The translations under genes and the position numbers were made by a program. From positions 16,633,518-16,697,517 of the forward strand of contig NC_088301.1 of assembly GCF_032854445.1 (NCBI RefSeq): DNA of 64,000 nt, in the 5' to 3' direction. The notes beneath the pieces were generated by a model. That model ran no database searches. It was not told the origin of the DNA and saw only the letters and a list, made by a program, of their open reading frames with translations. This DNA is from Liolophura sinensis (taxonomy: Eukaryota; Mollusca; Polyplacophora; Chitonida; Chitonidae). Every line of letters begins with the position of its first letter. The stretch's first letter is position 1. Shown here in pieces: positions 42,818 to 53,875 of the stretch.

Positions 42818-42922
42818 GAGGGTTAGTCGCTGTGAGTTCAAATCCAGCTTATTCTGGCTTCCTCTCCAGCCGTACGTGAGAAGGTCCTTCAGCAACTTGC
42901 GAATGGTCGTAGATTTCCTAAG
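42818..42922 (+). mobile_element. SINE S1, central fragment
   Basis: GTCGCTGTGAGTTCAAATCC, AGCTTATTCTGGCTTCCTC and CCGTACGTGAGAAGG, to GCAACTTGCGAATGGTCGT. It lies about 130 bp upstream of the GPCR acceptor. Confidence 0.8.
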
Positions 42923-43070
42923 TGTCAGGTGGGATGGCGGACGACGCATACGTCACCTTGCGAGAACTAAGTGGAATCATTGTCTGTCGGTTCGCCCACA
43001 CACCTAGCTACGTCCTAACTACTAAAACATGTTTCTTTCTTTTTTCCAGACAGAACTGCCGACTGTGTCA

Positions 43071-43094
43071 ATGAAGAAACCGGAACCTCAGTGA
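43071..43094 (+). promoter_or_regulatory. Seven-codon upstream ORF in the GPCR leader
   Basis: ATG at 43071 opens a frame that ends at TGA (43092-43094), 27 bp before the receptor ATG. It is in the receptor frame but closed by that TGA and a further TAA. If the exon starts at 43050 as the acceptor suggests, scanning ribosomes meet this ATG first. It could damp translation of the receptor, as short upstream ORFs often do. Confidence 0.5.
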
Positions 43095-43121
43095 ACAGCA
43101 TTGGTCTAACCAATTTTCCTC

Positions 43122-45080
43122 ATGGCTGAGCTTCGTGAAGAATTGGACGCATATTATACGTCATACGGAGAGGAGTACTACAACGTGTCCTTTACAGATG
43201 ATCTGCAAAAAAGACTGGGCCCTAAAAGGCAAGAGTTGAGCAAAGTTGTACCAATCACCGTGGCGTACTGTTTTATATTCATTGCCGGGATAGGAGGAAA
43301 CATCGCAACATGCGCAGTAATAATCCGGAACAAATACATGCACACGGCAACAAACTATTATCTGTTTAACCTGGCGGTTGCAGATTTGCTTGTGTTAATC
43401 CTCGGGTTGCCAATTGAACTGTACTCATTTTGGTCGGCGTACCCATGGGTGTTCGGGGAAGCCTTTTGCGTCCTTCGCAACATGGCTGCCGAAACATCAA
43501 CAAATGCTGCCATCTTGACTATAACCGCTTTCACCATTGAGAGGTACGTCGCAATTTGTCATCCAATGCGCGCACAGCGCATGTCCAGTCTCTCCAGAGC
43601 TATTCGAGTAATCGTCATTGTTTGGCTCGTGGCGGCGATCTGCTCTTTTCCACAAGCCGTGCAATTTGGACTGATTTACGTCACTGATAGGTCCGGTAAA
43701 CCCATCGAAGAATCCGTTACCTGCAACCTTATACCAGGCCATAGAATCAAACACACTTTTGAGCTGGCGACATTTTTGTTTTTCTTCGCGCCGATGGCTA
43801 TTATAACTGGAATGTACGCTCTGATGGCCATGGCCATCCGTCGATCAACGCTGTCACGGAGTGGTTCTTCATCGTCCGAAGGTGGCGAATCCCACGAGTC
43901 TACGGTGTGGAACAGGAAACCACGGCGAGCCAGGAGGGCAGTGGTCAAGATGTTAGGTAAGTGTCTCTCAATACAATGGTTTATTTATTTACCTATTTGA
44001 TTGGCATTTTGAGAAGAATATGTTACTTATACGACGCCAACCAACATTGTGATATAAGGAAACCACTGTCTTTTAACGTTTGGCATGGTTTAACGTTCTG
44101 ATTTGCATTCGTGTCGTTTATTTGTTTGCTTGCTTTATTTCATTGTTCTTTAACGACATCAATGTCCTTTAGAGTACTTACCATAAAACCATGGTATGTG
44201 CATGTCAATGAAATATACTCAATTGACCGATGTGTTTTAATACGACAGATGTCAAGTTACTACAAACTGGCTTTCATTTGTAAACGATTAATTCTTGCTC
44301 CTTTAATGGGGGTTGATGAATTTCCATCCCTAATTAGTAAAGGCACCCTCAGTGGACCAATGAAAATGTCCATCTTCCAAAAACTCACAAAATGTTAATA
44401 AGTCACATGCGCTCAATTGTACGGGCGCTAAAATATGTATAACCCCCGATCAATCACAGAGGCAAATTATTGAGTGCGTTAAATGGGTAAAATTATATAA
44501 TACTAATGATCGATATTTGTATTTTCCAGTTGCTGTGGTGGTGGCATTTTTCGTGTGCTGGGCGCCATTTCACGCTCAGCGGCTCATGGTTTTGTACGTG
44601 CAAAGGTGGACTAAACAGCTTTTAGACATTCAAATGATTCTGTTCTACATTTCCGGAGTTCTATACTACATCAGTTCAACTATCAATCCGATTTTGTACA
44701 ACATCATGTCGCTCAAGTTTCGAAAGGCTTTCCGAGACACTTTATTGTGGCGATCTTGCCAGGAGCGGCGGCGACCACAACTGACTTATTCCTACAAGTT
44801 TAGCCGTCGAATACTTCACTCTGACACAAAGTCTGAAGTGTGTGACCAAGGGTCTCCATTGCCAATTCGACAATCGTCTGGAACTTTCCCAGTACTGAAA
44901 AACTCTGTTATTGTGAGCAGAGGCTTGCAGAGATCAACCCCTGCTTCGGTCCGCGTTATAGATGAATCCAAACCAAACGGAAAGCTGTACGACTTTATCA
45001 GGTCGAAGTCTCATCCGGTTAGTTTGCGGTCAGATGCTTCAGAACAGTTTGCCATTCGCTTTGCCTATCGAGGCACTTGA
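43122..45080 (+). CDS. Neuromedin-U/CAPA/pyrokinin receptor-like GPCR, two coding exons
   Basis: The coding join is 43122..43956 and 44530..45080, 461 residues. Donor GTAAGT follows 43956, acceptor TATTTTCCAG ends at 44529, and the split codon (one base before the intron) gives Val279 within the ICL3/TM6 border. Class A hallmarks: N-glycosylation site N21, TM1 GGN (58-60), TM2 NLAVADLL (83-90), C116 for the ECL bridge to C201, ERY (140-142) in place of DRY, CWAPFH (288-293) and NPILY (331-335). AETSTNAAILTITAF followed by TIERYVAICHP and the WSAYPWVFGEAFC loop are typical of the neuromedin-U, CAPA and pyrokinin receptor group. These plasma-membrane receptors bind amidated PRX-type neuropeptides and usually signal through Gq. 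The long Ser-rich ICL3 (242-261) and ~115-residue tail are consistent with regulation by phosphorylation. The start is set by in-frame stops just upstream. The exact ligand subgroup cannot be fixed by eye. Confidence 0.93.
43978..44070 (-). mobile_element. SINE S1 3' end in the GPCR intron
   Basis: Minus strand: AATGTTGGTTGGCGTCGTAT, AAGTAACATATTCTTCTC and a CAATCAAATAGGTAAATAAATAA tail. It begins about 20 bp after the donor, and the splice site is untouched. Confidence 0.65.
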
Positions 45081-45607
45081 AATCCAAATCGATATGTGAA
45101 AAACTTCGCATATTCTCAACATGTGATATGTATGATACTTTGCGTAAAAATATAACTGAACATATTTTATACATATACTCTGCGATATTAAAGAGGTCCT
45201 CTCCATAAGAACAATTTATATTTATACGCGCAAGTGGATAATGGATGTATGTGCCTTTTCATTTCCGCTGATGTCAAACTTACATTTACCTGGCTGTAAC
45301 GTAGAAAACAATTTAAAGCGGTAGGAAAGTCTGTGATATCGTAAAACAATGCATTACATACGATATAAGGCAGTGCACGTTGTTAGATCATGTGGATTTC
45401 ATGTTGATACGTTTTAGTTCATATATTTAAAATAAGCATCCAGGGTTAAGGTCTGTTTATTTTTTGGTCGTAGTTTAATATTTCTGCACAGTATTATTCG
45501 GTGACATTTTACACCTGTTAGAATTAGAGATTTATGTACAGTATTGTAAATTGTTATTGCTGAGAGAGAGTGTTCTGTCTCTATCTGTGGTCGTGATAAA
45601 ATGCCAT

Positions 45608-45613
45608 AATAAA
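45608..45613 (+). promoter_or_regulatory. Poly(A) signal of the GPCR gene
   Basis: AATAAA lies 528 bp past the stop codon, followed within 40 bp by a T/G-rich CTGTTGTCGGCGGTTTT stretch. It precedes the S2 insertion at 45671. Confidence 0.6.
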
Positions 45614-45670
45614 TCGTGAAAACAACAAACTGTTGTCGGCGGTTTTAATTAATAGACATCTAGCGCATGC

Positions 45671-46016
45671 CTATGAGTGAGTGCTTGGGGTTTAACGTCG
45701 TACTTTTTCAGTCATTTGACGACAAAGTAGTCCTTACAGTGCATGCAATGTGCAGGGGCGGATTTCCATAACACTTTCATTTAGTGCTGTTTCATCGAGA
45801 CGACTAACCGAAGGAAAATAAGCCGCCCACCCGAGCCATTATACTGACACGGCCAACCAGTCGTTGTACTTAATGCTGAACGCCAAGCGGGGAAGGTACA
45901 GCTTTCTCTTTCAAGATCTGCCTTGTTGCGTTGTTTCTCCAGCTGTGACCCGATCCAGGATTGACCCATCTTCCGCCCCCTTAAGCCGACGCTCTACCGT
46001 CTGAGCCATGGGGGAA
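45671..46016 (-). mobile_element. SINE S2, core A, near full length
   Basis: Minus strand: a tRNA-like head (CATGGCTCAGACGGTAGAGCGTCGGC and a B-box-like GGTCAATCC equivalent), CAACGACTGGTTGG, CTTCGGTTAGTCGTCTCG, GCACTAAATGAAAGTG, and the tail ACGACGTTAAACCCCAAGCA with CTCACTC. Confidence 0.85.
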
Positions 46017-46860
46017 GTTACATATGCATGTGACATCTTATTTGTTTACGATGATGTTCAAGGCTGGCCTGAGGAAGGATCTAGTAGCATGATAACAGTG
46101 TACCACTTTCGTACAGACGTGGGTAATAACACAACATGCTGAACAATTACATGTGTAATCAGATGTAGTTTAGAATGGATTGGCACTTCAATTACGCCTT
46201 TCTGTGTTAAATTTATTAGTTTACGCGGTGGGGCTAGTGGTGGAGGGAGGGGAGGGGATGTATAACCCCTTTTCAAACCGTTCCAAATATCATGTTTAGT
46301 GCACTGCTCCACAGAGAAAAAAGTAGACACGAGACGTGCCAGTTTCAACTACTGACTAGTCTTGTGTGGACCACCTGATTCTGGATGCTGTGCGTTAAAT
46401 CACCTACGTATCTACTACAAGTTCTGGGGACGAAATTCCTGTCTCACTGCTCACTGGCAAGGCAGACGCTGTTTACTAGTACTATCGTTGTAGTTCACCT
46501 AATTTGAACTGATTTGATCTGTTCTGATCAGATGTTTCGTGGTAAACGTATTTAAGAATATTTCCCAAAGGCGGCCAGTTGGTGAAAAACCTTAGAACAC
46601 GTGTAGCGAAAACAATTGATTATTGGTAGAGAACTTTTGAGCAATTCTGACGCACAGGCTTTAGACATGTTATTGCGCCTATTAGTTTAAAATGAAAATG
46701 ATCTCAAACATATTCGTGCATTTTATATTAACTCCTCTATGAGTCAAGTAACAAGTCCTCTTCGTGTAATCTACTTCTTGTGCTGGACAGAGAATATATC
46801 CACGATGGCGGATATTACGTTTTGCTTAACACAATGAAATAAAGTGTGTAAAATAAGTTA
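46017..46860. other. Gene-free stretch
   Basis: No exon was recognised; a 96-codon minus-strand frame (46058-46348) has no domain. Confidence 0.35.
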
Positions 46861-46873
46861 ATAAGCCTGTTAA

Positions 46874-47160
46874 TTTATTTATTTATTTCTTTATTTATTT
46901 ATTTATTAGATTGGTGTTTTACGTCGTACTCAAGAATATTTCACTTATACGATGGCGGCCTGCATTATGGTGGGTGGAAACCGGGCAGAGCCCGGGGGAA
47001 ACCCACGACCATCCGCAAGTTGCTGAGGACCTTCCCACGTACGGCCGGAGAGGAAGCCAGCATGAGCTGGACTTGAGCTCACAGCGATCGCATTGGTGAG
47101 AGACTCCTGGGTCATTACGCTGCGTTAGCGCGCTAACCCGACTGAGCCACGGAGGCCCCC
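46874..47160 (-). mobile_element. Full-length SINE S1 with target-site duplication
   Basis: The minus strand starts GGGGGCCTCCGTGGCTCAGT and has the A box, TGTGAGCTCAAGTCCAGCTC, the CCCCCGGGCTCTGCCCGGTT core and the TATAAGTGAAATATTCTTGA end. A long AAAT tail finishes it. ATAA(G/A)CCTGTTAA flanks it at 46861-46873 and 47161-47173 with one mismatch. It is the best reference copy of S1 in the window. Confidence 0.92.
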
Positions 47161-47264
47161 ATAAACCTGTTAACAATCAGATTGGTAAGGATGTACTCAG
47201 CTTAAAGCATGTTCAGTTAATTAATGAATTGATGCAGTATTGTGATGATGTTAATCATCAGCGA

Positions 47265-47492
47265 GAGGGGCCTCCGTCTAAGCAATGTTTGGCGTGCCAG
47301 CGCGACGTAATGAACCAGGAGTCTCTCATAACTGCACTCGCTGTGCGTTCAAGTACAGTCCATACTGGCTTCTCTTCCGGTCGTAGTTGAGAAGACCTGG
47401 CACAAACCTGCAGATACTAATGCTGGCCGCCGAGATCTAAGTGAAATATTCTTGAGTACGGCGTAAAACACCAATCAAATAAATAAATAAAC
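47265..47492 (+). mobile_element. SINE S1, internally shortened
   Basis: GCCTCCGTCTAAGCAATGTT, CGTAATGAACCAGGAGTCTC, GTGCGTTCAAGTACAGTCC, CAAACCTGCAGATACTAATGC, GTGAAATATTCTTGAGTACG and an AAATAAATAAAT tail. The TTTCCCCCGGG block is deleted. Confidence 0.85.
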
Positions 47493-47599
47493 TATATTCA
47501 CAGCTTAACAACATACAGCCGTCCTCGGCCACTACCACTACAGTCCTCACTGTGTTAAACCTTCACCCTCCTGTCCGTCTTGATTCTGAATATAAAAAG

Positions 47600-47850
47600 A
47601 CAACAACATAGAAAGTAATACCAGAGCGGTGACAAGCGTAATAACAGCCAATAGTCACCTGTAACCAGTTATCTCAGCTAGGCTTTTGTTCTATACTATT
47701 CACTGAAATGACTGCATGGTACATGTAGCAAATTAACACCATTAACACCATGACATAAGCAGAACGAGGTAAAATAAATATGCAGTGATGTTAATTGCAA
47801 CACATTAGACACAGTTTGTCTAGAATTACTTAAAATGCTGTATTTTCATA
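47600..47850 (+). repeat. R1, near full length
   Basis: GAAAGTAATACCAGAGCGG, AGTCACCTGTAACCAGT, ATTAACACCATGACATAAGC, AGTGATGTTAATTGCAACAC and GTCTAGAATTACTTAAAATGCTG in order. Confidence 0.75.
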
Positions 47851-48689
47851 AATTTAATGTAAAAGCACATTAAATGACGAATAATAACCAAAAAAAATTT
47901 GCAAAGATGTCCTTGCTTCACTTTGTCACCTCACGCATAGTTGCTAGTCTCAATCCATGTCTTCGGAGGCTGCCCATGAATTTATAATTAGGGCAGAATA
48001 CCTCTTCGTTCAGAGCAACTACCACATTAACGCAAAGTTGACTTCAGAGGATGTCAGTCATTAGCGTGTGGTAATGTACCGCTGGGAAGTTTTTCACACT
48101 AGGAGGCCTGGCATCGACAGCTGGTGGGCTGGCCTCGACAAAGCCTTGAGCTTGTCTTACAAAAGAAACGTAGATCTAGACGAGACAGAATAGCCAGTTA
48201 TAGAATATCCATTAACTCTGTGTGATGTTGAATCACGGATACGCGATACACGACGCAGAATTTCTTTGTGTAAGTTAGAACTAATATCCCGGCACATGAA
48301 CACTATAAACGGCGACGCGGATCTTTTGCTCAAAGATTGGGAGGAAGAAGTAACATTTCGAGATAAAAATAATCGAACGAACTGGTTTAGAAGAAATGCA
48401 TCAAAACCTGTGCAAAAAAGTATAAAATTACAGCTTTGTCTTGCAACGTAGATTTTCGGAGATATTTCTTTTGATCTCAGTTGACCGTTTAAATGGATGT
48501 ATGGATCAATGACCATAACAGCTGTGAAGGCAAAATATATCAAATCTGTTAAATTAATTGGTTGCTGCTTAACGCCACACTGAAAAACTTATTAATTATT
48601 ATTAATTGAAGTATCCAAATCACAGTTCAGGTCGCTGCGTCAACCCCTTGGTCTACCATGCTTTATGTTTTCACGCTAAGATGCAAGGA
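47851..48689. other. Gene-free stretch with unrecognised frames
   Basis: A 128-codon minus-strand frame (48157-48543) overlaps a 61-codon plus-strand frame with a charged sequence (LLLKDWEEEVTFRDKNNRT). Neither is recognised. Confidence 0.35.
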
Positions 48690-48815
48690 AAGTATAAAGG
48701 TATTCCAGTTACGCTTTTATTGTTCATATAAACATAACAGGAATATTAAAACTGCGGATATGTTTATACAGCCTCTAGTCCTGGGTTAAGCAGCATTATT
48801 TACATGCTAATCAGT
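48690..48815 (+). repeat. R1/PLE-like 3' module
   Basis: TTATTGTTCATATAAAC, GCCTCTAGTCCTGGGTTAAGCAGCATTA matches both the R1 middle and the PLE 3' ends (GCCCCTAGC and GGGTTAAGCGGAATTA), intermediate between the two. Confidence 0.5.
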
Positions 48816-49932
48816 GAACTCTATGTAAGATAAATCCTAAAATCATAAAAATGTCGACACTTTCATGGTACTGTCGTACTGACATGTCAGAACGAAGGCA
48901 ACAGATACGACACACGTTTCAATGCTAAACGTGGGAAGCACCAGTAATTCGACTTTTAACGCCTTAGATTTGACTCCATCAAGACGAAACATTCCTAGCC
49001 TTATGTTTACGCAACTACCACGGCAACCAGTACTGTAGGCACTATGTCGTCATGGTACTTGAGAGCTCGTAATGTCAAGTACCAGTGTCGCTCGCCTAGC
49101 ATAGCCTATCGTGTGATGTTATACACCGTTATTGTCACGTGATTGGTTCTCATAATCTGACGACACCGTGTTTCATCCTTTCCCAGTGATGAGATGGACG
49201 TTAAAACCTCCTTTAACCTTTGTTAAAAACAGGTACAGATGGAGCTGAAAAACTGAATTACGTATTGAAAAATGGAAAGAAGTATTAAATTAGGCTGACT
49301 GATAAAAGTATTGATAGCTCTCCTTTTAGATGTGTGTTGATTTAATCACTGTTATCATTACTACCTTGGGCTAACATAACAGAATTCAGGAAAAGGTCAA
49401 CGGAAAGAGTACATTGCTTTGGAATTATGAGTTGAAAGACTTAATTGGAATTTGTAACAGTATGTCTGGTTGCTTTTGCTTGTACTTCGGTTTGAACTTT
49501 AAATATCCCTCTATAATCCTTTTAGAAATCTTTGCTCTCTTTCTGCTATAGTCTATTTCTTTTAGCACACCACCTATATTCAACTACATATATCTGCGAA
49601 ATGACTCACACTTAACTACAAAATTGCCTTTCGTCGTAGAGACAACGTACTCTTTCTAGTCAATATGTTTATCTGCGTAAATTTTATTTTTATGTTCAAT
49701 GCTTCGAAACGTCATAACTATTCAAAAGGTGACCTGGTGATCAGCTTAATGAAATGTTCAAATTAGACACTTTCAGAATATTCACGGACATTTGATAACA
49801 AAATTCAGACTGAGCTCAAGTTACTGATCATTCACAATTTATTGATTATATCCCGCGGATTATCTGTCTCTCATTACTTTACCCTCAAACCCATTTTGTA
49901 ATGGAAAACGGCTCATAACTCTAGATCATATT
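48816..49932. other. Gene-free stretch
   Basis: Nothing was recognised. Confidence 0.4.
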
Positions 49933-50440
49933 ATTGAATGAATGAATGCTTGGGGTTTAACGTCGTACTTGACAACTTTTCAGTCATACATGTATGATGA
50001 CGAAGAGTCAATAGGTGTGATTTATTTATTTGATTGGTGCTTTACGCCGTGCTCAAGAATATTCACTTTTACGACGGCATCCATCATTATGGTGCGAGGA
50101 AACCTGGCACAGCCTGGGGAAACCCACGACCATCCGCAGGTGGATGGAAGACCTTCTCACGTACAGCCGGAGAGGAAGCCAGCATGAGCTGCACTTGAAC
50201 TCACAGTGACCCCATTGGTGATAGGCTTCTGGGTCATTACGTTGCACTAGCGCGCTAACCAACGCCATTAGGTGTGTGTACATACACTGTGTCTTCTTGC
50301 AGGAAGGGCCCAAGTCGCCGCCACTGAAGTATCATGCCGCAGACACCAAACATGACACCCACGCAGTCACATTGTACTGATACCGGGCCAACCAGTCCCG
50401 TTCCCTTGCTCTGACCATTCAGCGCTGAATGCCATATGAG
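49933..50440 (-). mobile_element. SINE S2, core B, split by an S1 insertion
   Basis: The S2 tail lies at 49933-50019 and the remainder at 50264-50440. Minus-strand phrases: GGACTGGTTGGCCCGGTATC, ACAATGTGACTGCGTGGGTG, GCATGATACTTCAGTGGCGG, CAAGAAGACACAGTGTATG, then after the interruption the GAAAAGTTGTCAAGTACGAC tail. Confidence 0.85.
50020..50263 (-). mobile_element. SINE S1 nested in S2
   Basis: Near-complete S1: TTAGCGCGCTAGTGCAACG, GAGTTCAAGTGCAGCTCATG, ACCTGCGGATGGTCGTGGG, AGTGAATATTCTTGAGCACG and AAATAAATAAAT. The host sequence GTCAATAGGTGTG (50007-50019) is repeated as GCCATTAGGTGTG (50264-50276), a 13-bp duplication with two mismatches. Confidence 0.9.
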
Positions 50441-50494
50441 GTAGGAACAAGTACCATTTTTATGTCTTTGGTATTACTGAAACAAACATAGTAT

Positions 50495-50640
50495 AGAAAG
50501 AAAAACCAGAGTTGCGGTCAAACGTGACCAGGGAAGTCTTGTCTTGTCAGTTTACCTTAGTGGTGACTTCTAGCTGTTCATTCAGATTCAAAAATACTAG
50601 AAAGTGATATGCCCCTACCACCAGGGCTTAGACAAGATTA
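50495..50640 (+). repeat. R1, diverged
   Basis: AAAAACCAGAGTTGCGGTC, TTGTCAGTTTACCTTAGTGG, TCTAGCTGTTCATTCAG and CTACCACCAGGGCTTAGAC; the 3' third is absent. Confidence 0.6.
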
Positions 50641-50809
50641 CCTACAACATGTGGTTTTGCTGGCCAAGAATTAGTTAAAACGGTGTGATCGGATGACTTT
50701 CATTAAACAAATACATGAAAACACTGCCAAGGGACCACGCCTCGGGGACGCTTAGTCCACTGGCAGAATCATAGTTTATGACACGATACAGTGTAAAAGA
50801 CCACACATA

Positions 50810-50905
50810 GAGAGTGAAGCCAGGTCAGCGACGACATTGCGAAAAGGCAATTCTTTTCAGTTGGGGTTTCACTCTAACTATTTATGTAAACAGTGTTGCC
50901 GAGGC
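50810..50905 (+). repeat. R1, head and middle
   Basis: AGAGAGTGAAGCCAGGTCAGCGACGACA, CAGTTGGGGTTTCACTCTAAC and TATTTATGTAAAC. Confidence 0.6.
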
Positions 50906-50944
50906 TGTGTAATACTCACATGATTAACAAATCGTCCATACATG

Positions 50945-51307
50945 AGTGTATGTATGTTGTGGGCTTTACGTCGCACTTAACACACCAGTCCCCAATAGAT
51001 CAGTTGGTAGAGCGTCCGCTTTGGGAGGCTGTAGATCCAAGGTTAATCCTGCGTCACACATAAGACCTTAAGAAAAGGATTGCTGTAACTTACTTGCTTG
51101 GCGTTTAGCATGAAGGGTATAGAGCAAGGACTTGATTATACTGTATCAGTATACCTGCTCGGGCGAGGGGAGCTTACTTGCCTTAGGAAAGTCCGTCCTT
51201 CAACAAGAAGGCAAATTACATGTACATGCACTCTAAGAACGCGTTCGTCGTCATATCACCGAAAAATTGTTAAGTACGACGTTAAATCCCTAGCACTCAC
51301 TCGCACA
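50945..51307 (+). mobile_element. SINE S2, core A, with tRNA-like head
   Basis: A reverse tail fragment at 50945-50990 abuts a plus-strand S2 from about 50992. The head CCAATAGATCAGTTGGTAGA and GCGTCCGCTTTGGGAGG is A-box-like, and GATCCAAGGTTAATCC is in the B-box position. Core A (GCTTGGCGTTTAGCATGAAGG, CTTACTTGCCTTAGG, AAATTACATGTACATGCACTC) follows, then the tail CCGAAAAATTGTTAAGTACG and ACGTTAAATCC. Two S2 tails in opposite orientation make an imperfect inverted repeat. Confidence 0.85.
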
Positions 51308-52834
51308 TAACATCTGACAAACTGCTGTTGCCACACCCCACCCAGTCACGTTATGCCGACATTGGTTTATTGGTTATACAATATGAAAGTCAAAATGTTA
51401 ATTATTATAAAATAAAATAGAGTTAACAAAACCTCATTAAGTGATGACACTAAGCCATAAATGGATGTTCATCAGGCATGTAATGTCACACCACGTGCCA
51501 CTTTTGTGTTGTTGTGTTTGTTTAGAGTATCGAAAAAGTTTGATGTCAATACGCGAGATAAGATGCATTGTTCTACTAAATGTTATCACACGAGACAATC
51601 TGAGGAATCCGCGCGTCCACTGAAATGTGAATCAATGAAACCTTTTGATGTAATTCTTGTTAGTCTTGATCGTAATCAGGATGGGCTTGGACAAATGAAA
51701 TGACAACCTGATTAAGTCTAGACCAGTGACTCACTCTAAAATTAGGTCTAGTATTAGTTTTTCCGGTTAAACGTCAAAATCGTTTAATCGAAGTGGGACC
51801 ACAACTACATCCAAGTTTATTCAGTCGGCACAATGGCCATTGTTAACATGCTGTGGTGTCATGTAAGCCTGTCGATGGATGAGGGATGTTTACTTCTTCA
51901 TCTCATGCCAAAGACACAAAACCTATTTCCCAAACTGGTGCAGAAAACATGCCAAGGACTTGCTTAATTGTAAACATCTGTGAAGTCCTAGACGACCTGA
52001 TATATGATCATTACTCTTTCAAATGGTAATTACCAACGATCCGGATCAGTTCACTGCGATCGACTGCTGTGGGTTATTTTCATCTAGGTGTTGACAATCT
52101 TCGCTGTGGTAGGCCGTTCTCTGATTCTCCCACGTTTCATAAAAGCCATTGCCTTGTAGTATTAATTCGCGAACAAAGACTCATGTTATGATTTATCAGC
52201 CTTTTAACCTACACAAACCTATCGCATCTGTCACTATTATGATCGTTTCCTAAGACCGAGGTACTAATATTAATATCTGACCTTGACATTTAATCGCAGA
52301 GTGTTATTTGAAAATTTAAATTGAATGTCATGATCAGGCTATCTAGGCAACATCTCGATAGCAATGTTGCCAGTAGCCAGTATACACTACTGCCCGATCC
52401 TAACGATATACTCTATTGTGACTAGCTGTGAAAATGACACGATAACACCTTATGAAAACATAACATGCAGGCAGTTGTTTTTACACCGGGGGAAAGGTTA
52501 GTTGTATGAAGGTTATATTCAGGCGGCTGAAACAAAGCACCTGCGTCTTAGGAATAGTTATACGTACGGCGACCTGCAAGAGCATACAAATTTTGACACG
52601 TTCGAGCACATGTAGTCTTCCCATTTCCAAGCACACAGTTTTCTACATGAACAGCATTCGTATTTGTGCAAAAGTAATGCAGTAACATTGTGATTTTGTG
52701 ACCGCGTTAGGCTGTATATACCAGCAGCGTCGCCAGCTATTTCTATGTAACAAGAATGGCCAACAAGTGGAACGCGAGGGGTATTGTGGAATCACTTTTT
52801 CCATCTGTCTGTTTCTCTGCTCCTCTTCTCTTTC
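51308..52834. other. Gene-free stretch
   Basis: No exon or repeat copy was recognised. Confidence 0.4.
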
Positions 52835-53400
52835 TCCTACCAACACAAATCACCAAGAAACCAAGAAAGTATATAAAGTAGGAAAATAAGATGGAATCAT
52901 GCAAAAAGAAGCAGTCACAAGTTTTCAGTGATGTTGGAAAGACGCAAGTTATGTTATAGGAGACTGAGTGAAATTAGAATTCAAATCGTGTACCATGTTA
53001 ATTGCGCTTTGATTGCAACTGTTCATATATGGCGATCATATATGGCAAAGTGGCGATCTAACTCAGCAAGATGAACACACAGCCCCTAGCAGCGGGTTAA
53101 GCGGAATTACTTGTAGACACAATCATGAAGCAGGCCGCTAGAGATTCTGGACGCTCTGTTCATATTTACTTGCAGGAGAATTATACTCATTGTGAAACTG
53201 AAGAAACTTAGAGCGAAGGTGTTTGATGGAATAGCCTTTACAACATAGTTTTTGAAGTATATCTTTTGACGTTTATTGAAATCGTCACACAACACGCAGG
53301 ATCTAACAAATGTTGCAAGGGGAGATATATACACACCATGTGCAGGACCCTTCCTGTATATTGCTGTCCAAGTAATGGTAATTTAAACAGTTGAAAGGCA
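52835..53400 (-). pseudogene. PLE-6: 5'-truncated RT end plus 3' region
   Basis: The minus strand begins near the PYLDSNI codons (about 53385). It reads VYISPLATFVRSCVLCDDFN and then broken C-terminal coding sequence to about 53130. The 3' region has GGGCTGTGTGTTCATC, TATATGAACAGTTGCAATC, TGAAATTAG-type and ACTTTCTTGGTTTCTTGG phrases shared with the 14573 copy. Confidence 0.7.
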
Positions 53401-53689
53401 CTTTTGTTGACCTCACCCTGACGATAGATGGCGCAATAAGTCTGGATGTACATTCGGTCGCTGGAGTTGCGGTGTTGTCTGTTAAAATGCCGCTTTCCAG
53501 TTACAAAAAGTTTTAAGAGATCTATTTTGCTATTTGCAGCAAAGAAGGGATACTTAGTATTTTGCTTATTTCCTAAAAATAATTTATCTCTAATGAAGTA
53601 ACCTATAAATTGGTAATTTACTCGTCAGCGAGGTATGAGTATGACTTATCCGCCTGAGCAAGGCAAACTTGTGCCGTTACGATAGAAAA

Positions 53690-53875
53690 TTTATTTATTT
53701 ATTTATTTATTTATTTATTCATTTGATTGGTGCTTTATGCCGTACTCAAGAATATTTCACTTATACGACGGCTGACAGCATTATGGTGGGTGGAAACCGG
53801 GCAGAGCCCGGGGGAAACTCGCGACCATCCGCAGGTTGGTGACAGACCTTCCCACTTCCGGCCGGAAGGACGATA
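53690..53875 (-). mobile_element. SINE S1, head-truncated
   Basis: Minus strand: GGCCGGAAGTGGGAAGGTCT, ACCAACCTGCGGATGGTCGC, the CCCCCGGGCTCTGCCCGG core, CACCATAATGCTGTCAGCC, AAATATTCTTGAGTACGGC, and a long (AAAT)n tail. Confidence 0.88.

Noticed and set aside
43161-43948. Minus-strand ORFs inside the GPCR exon
   Set aside because: Shadows of the receptor coding strand.
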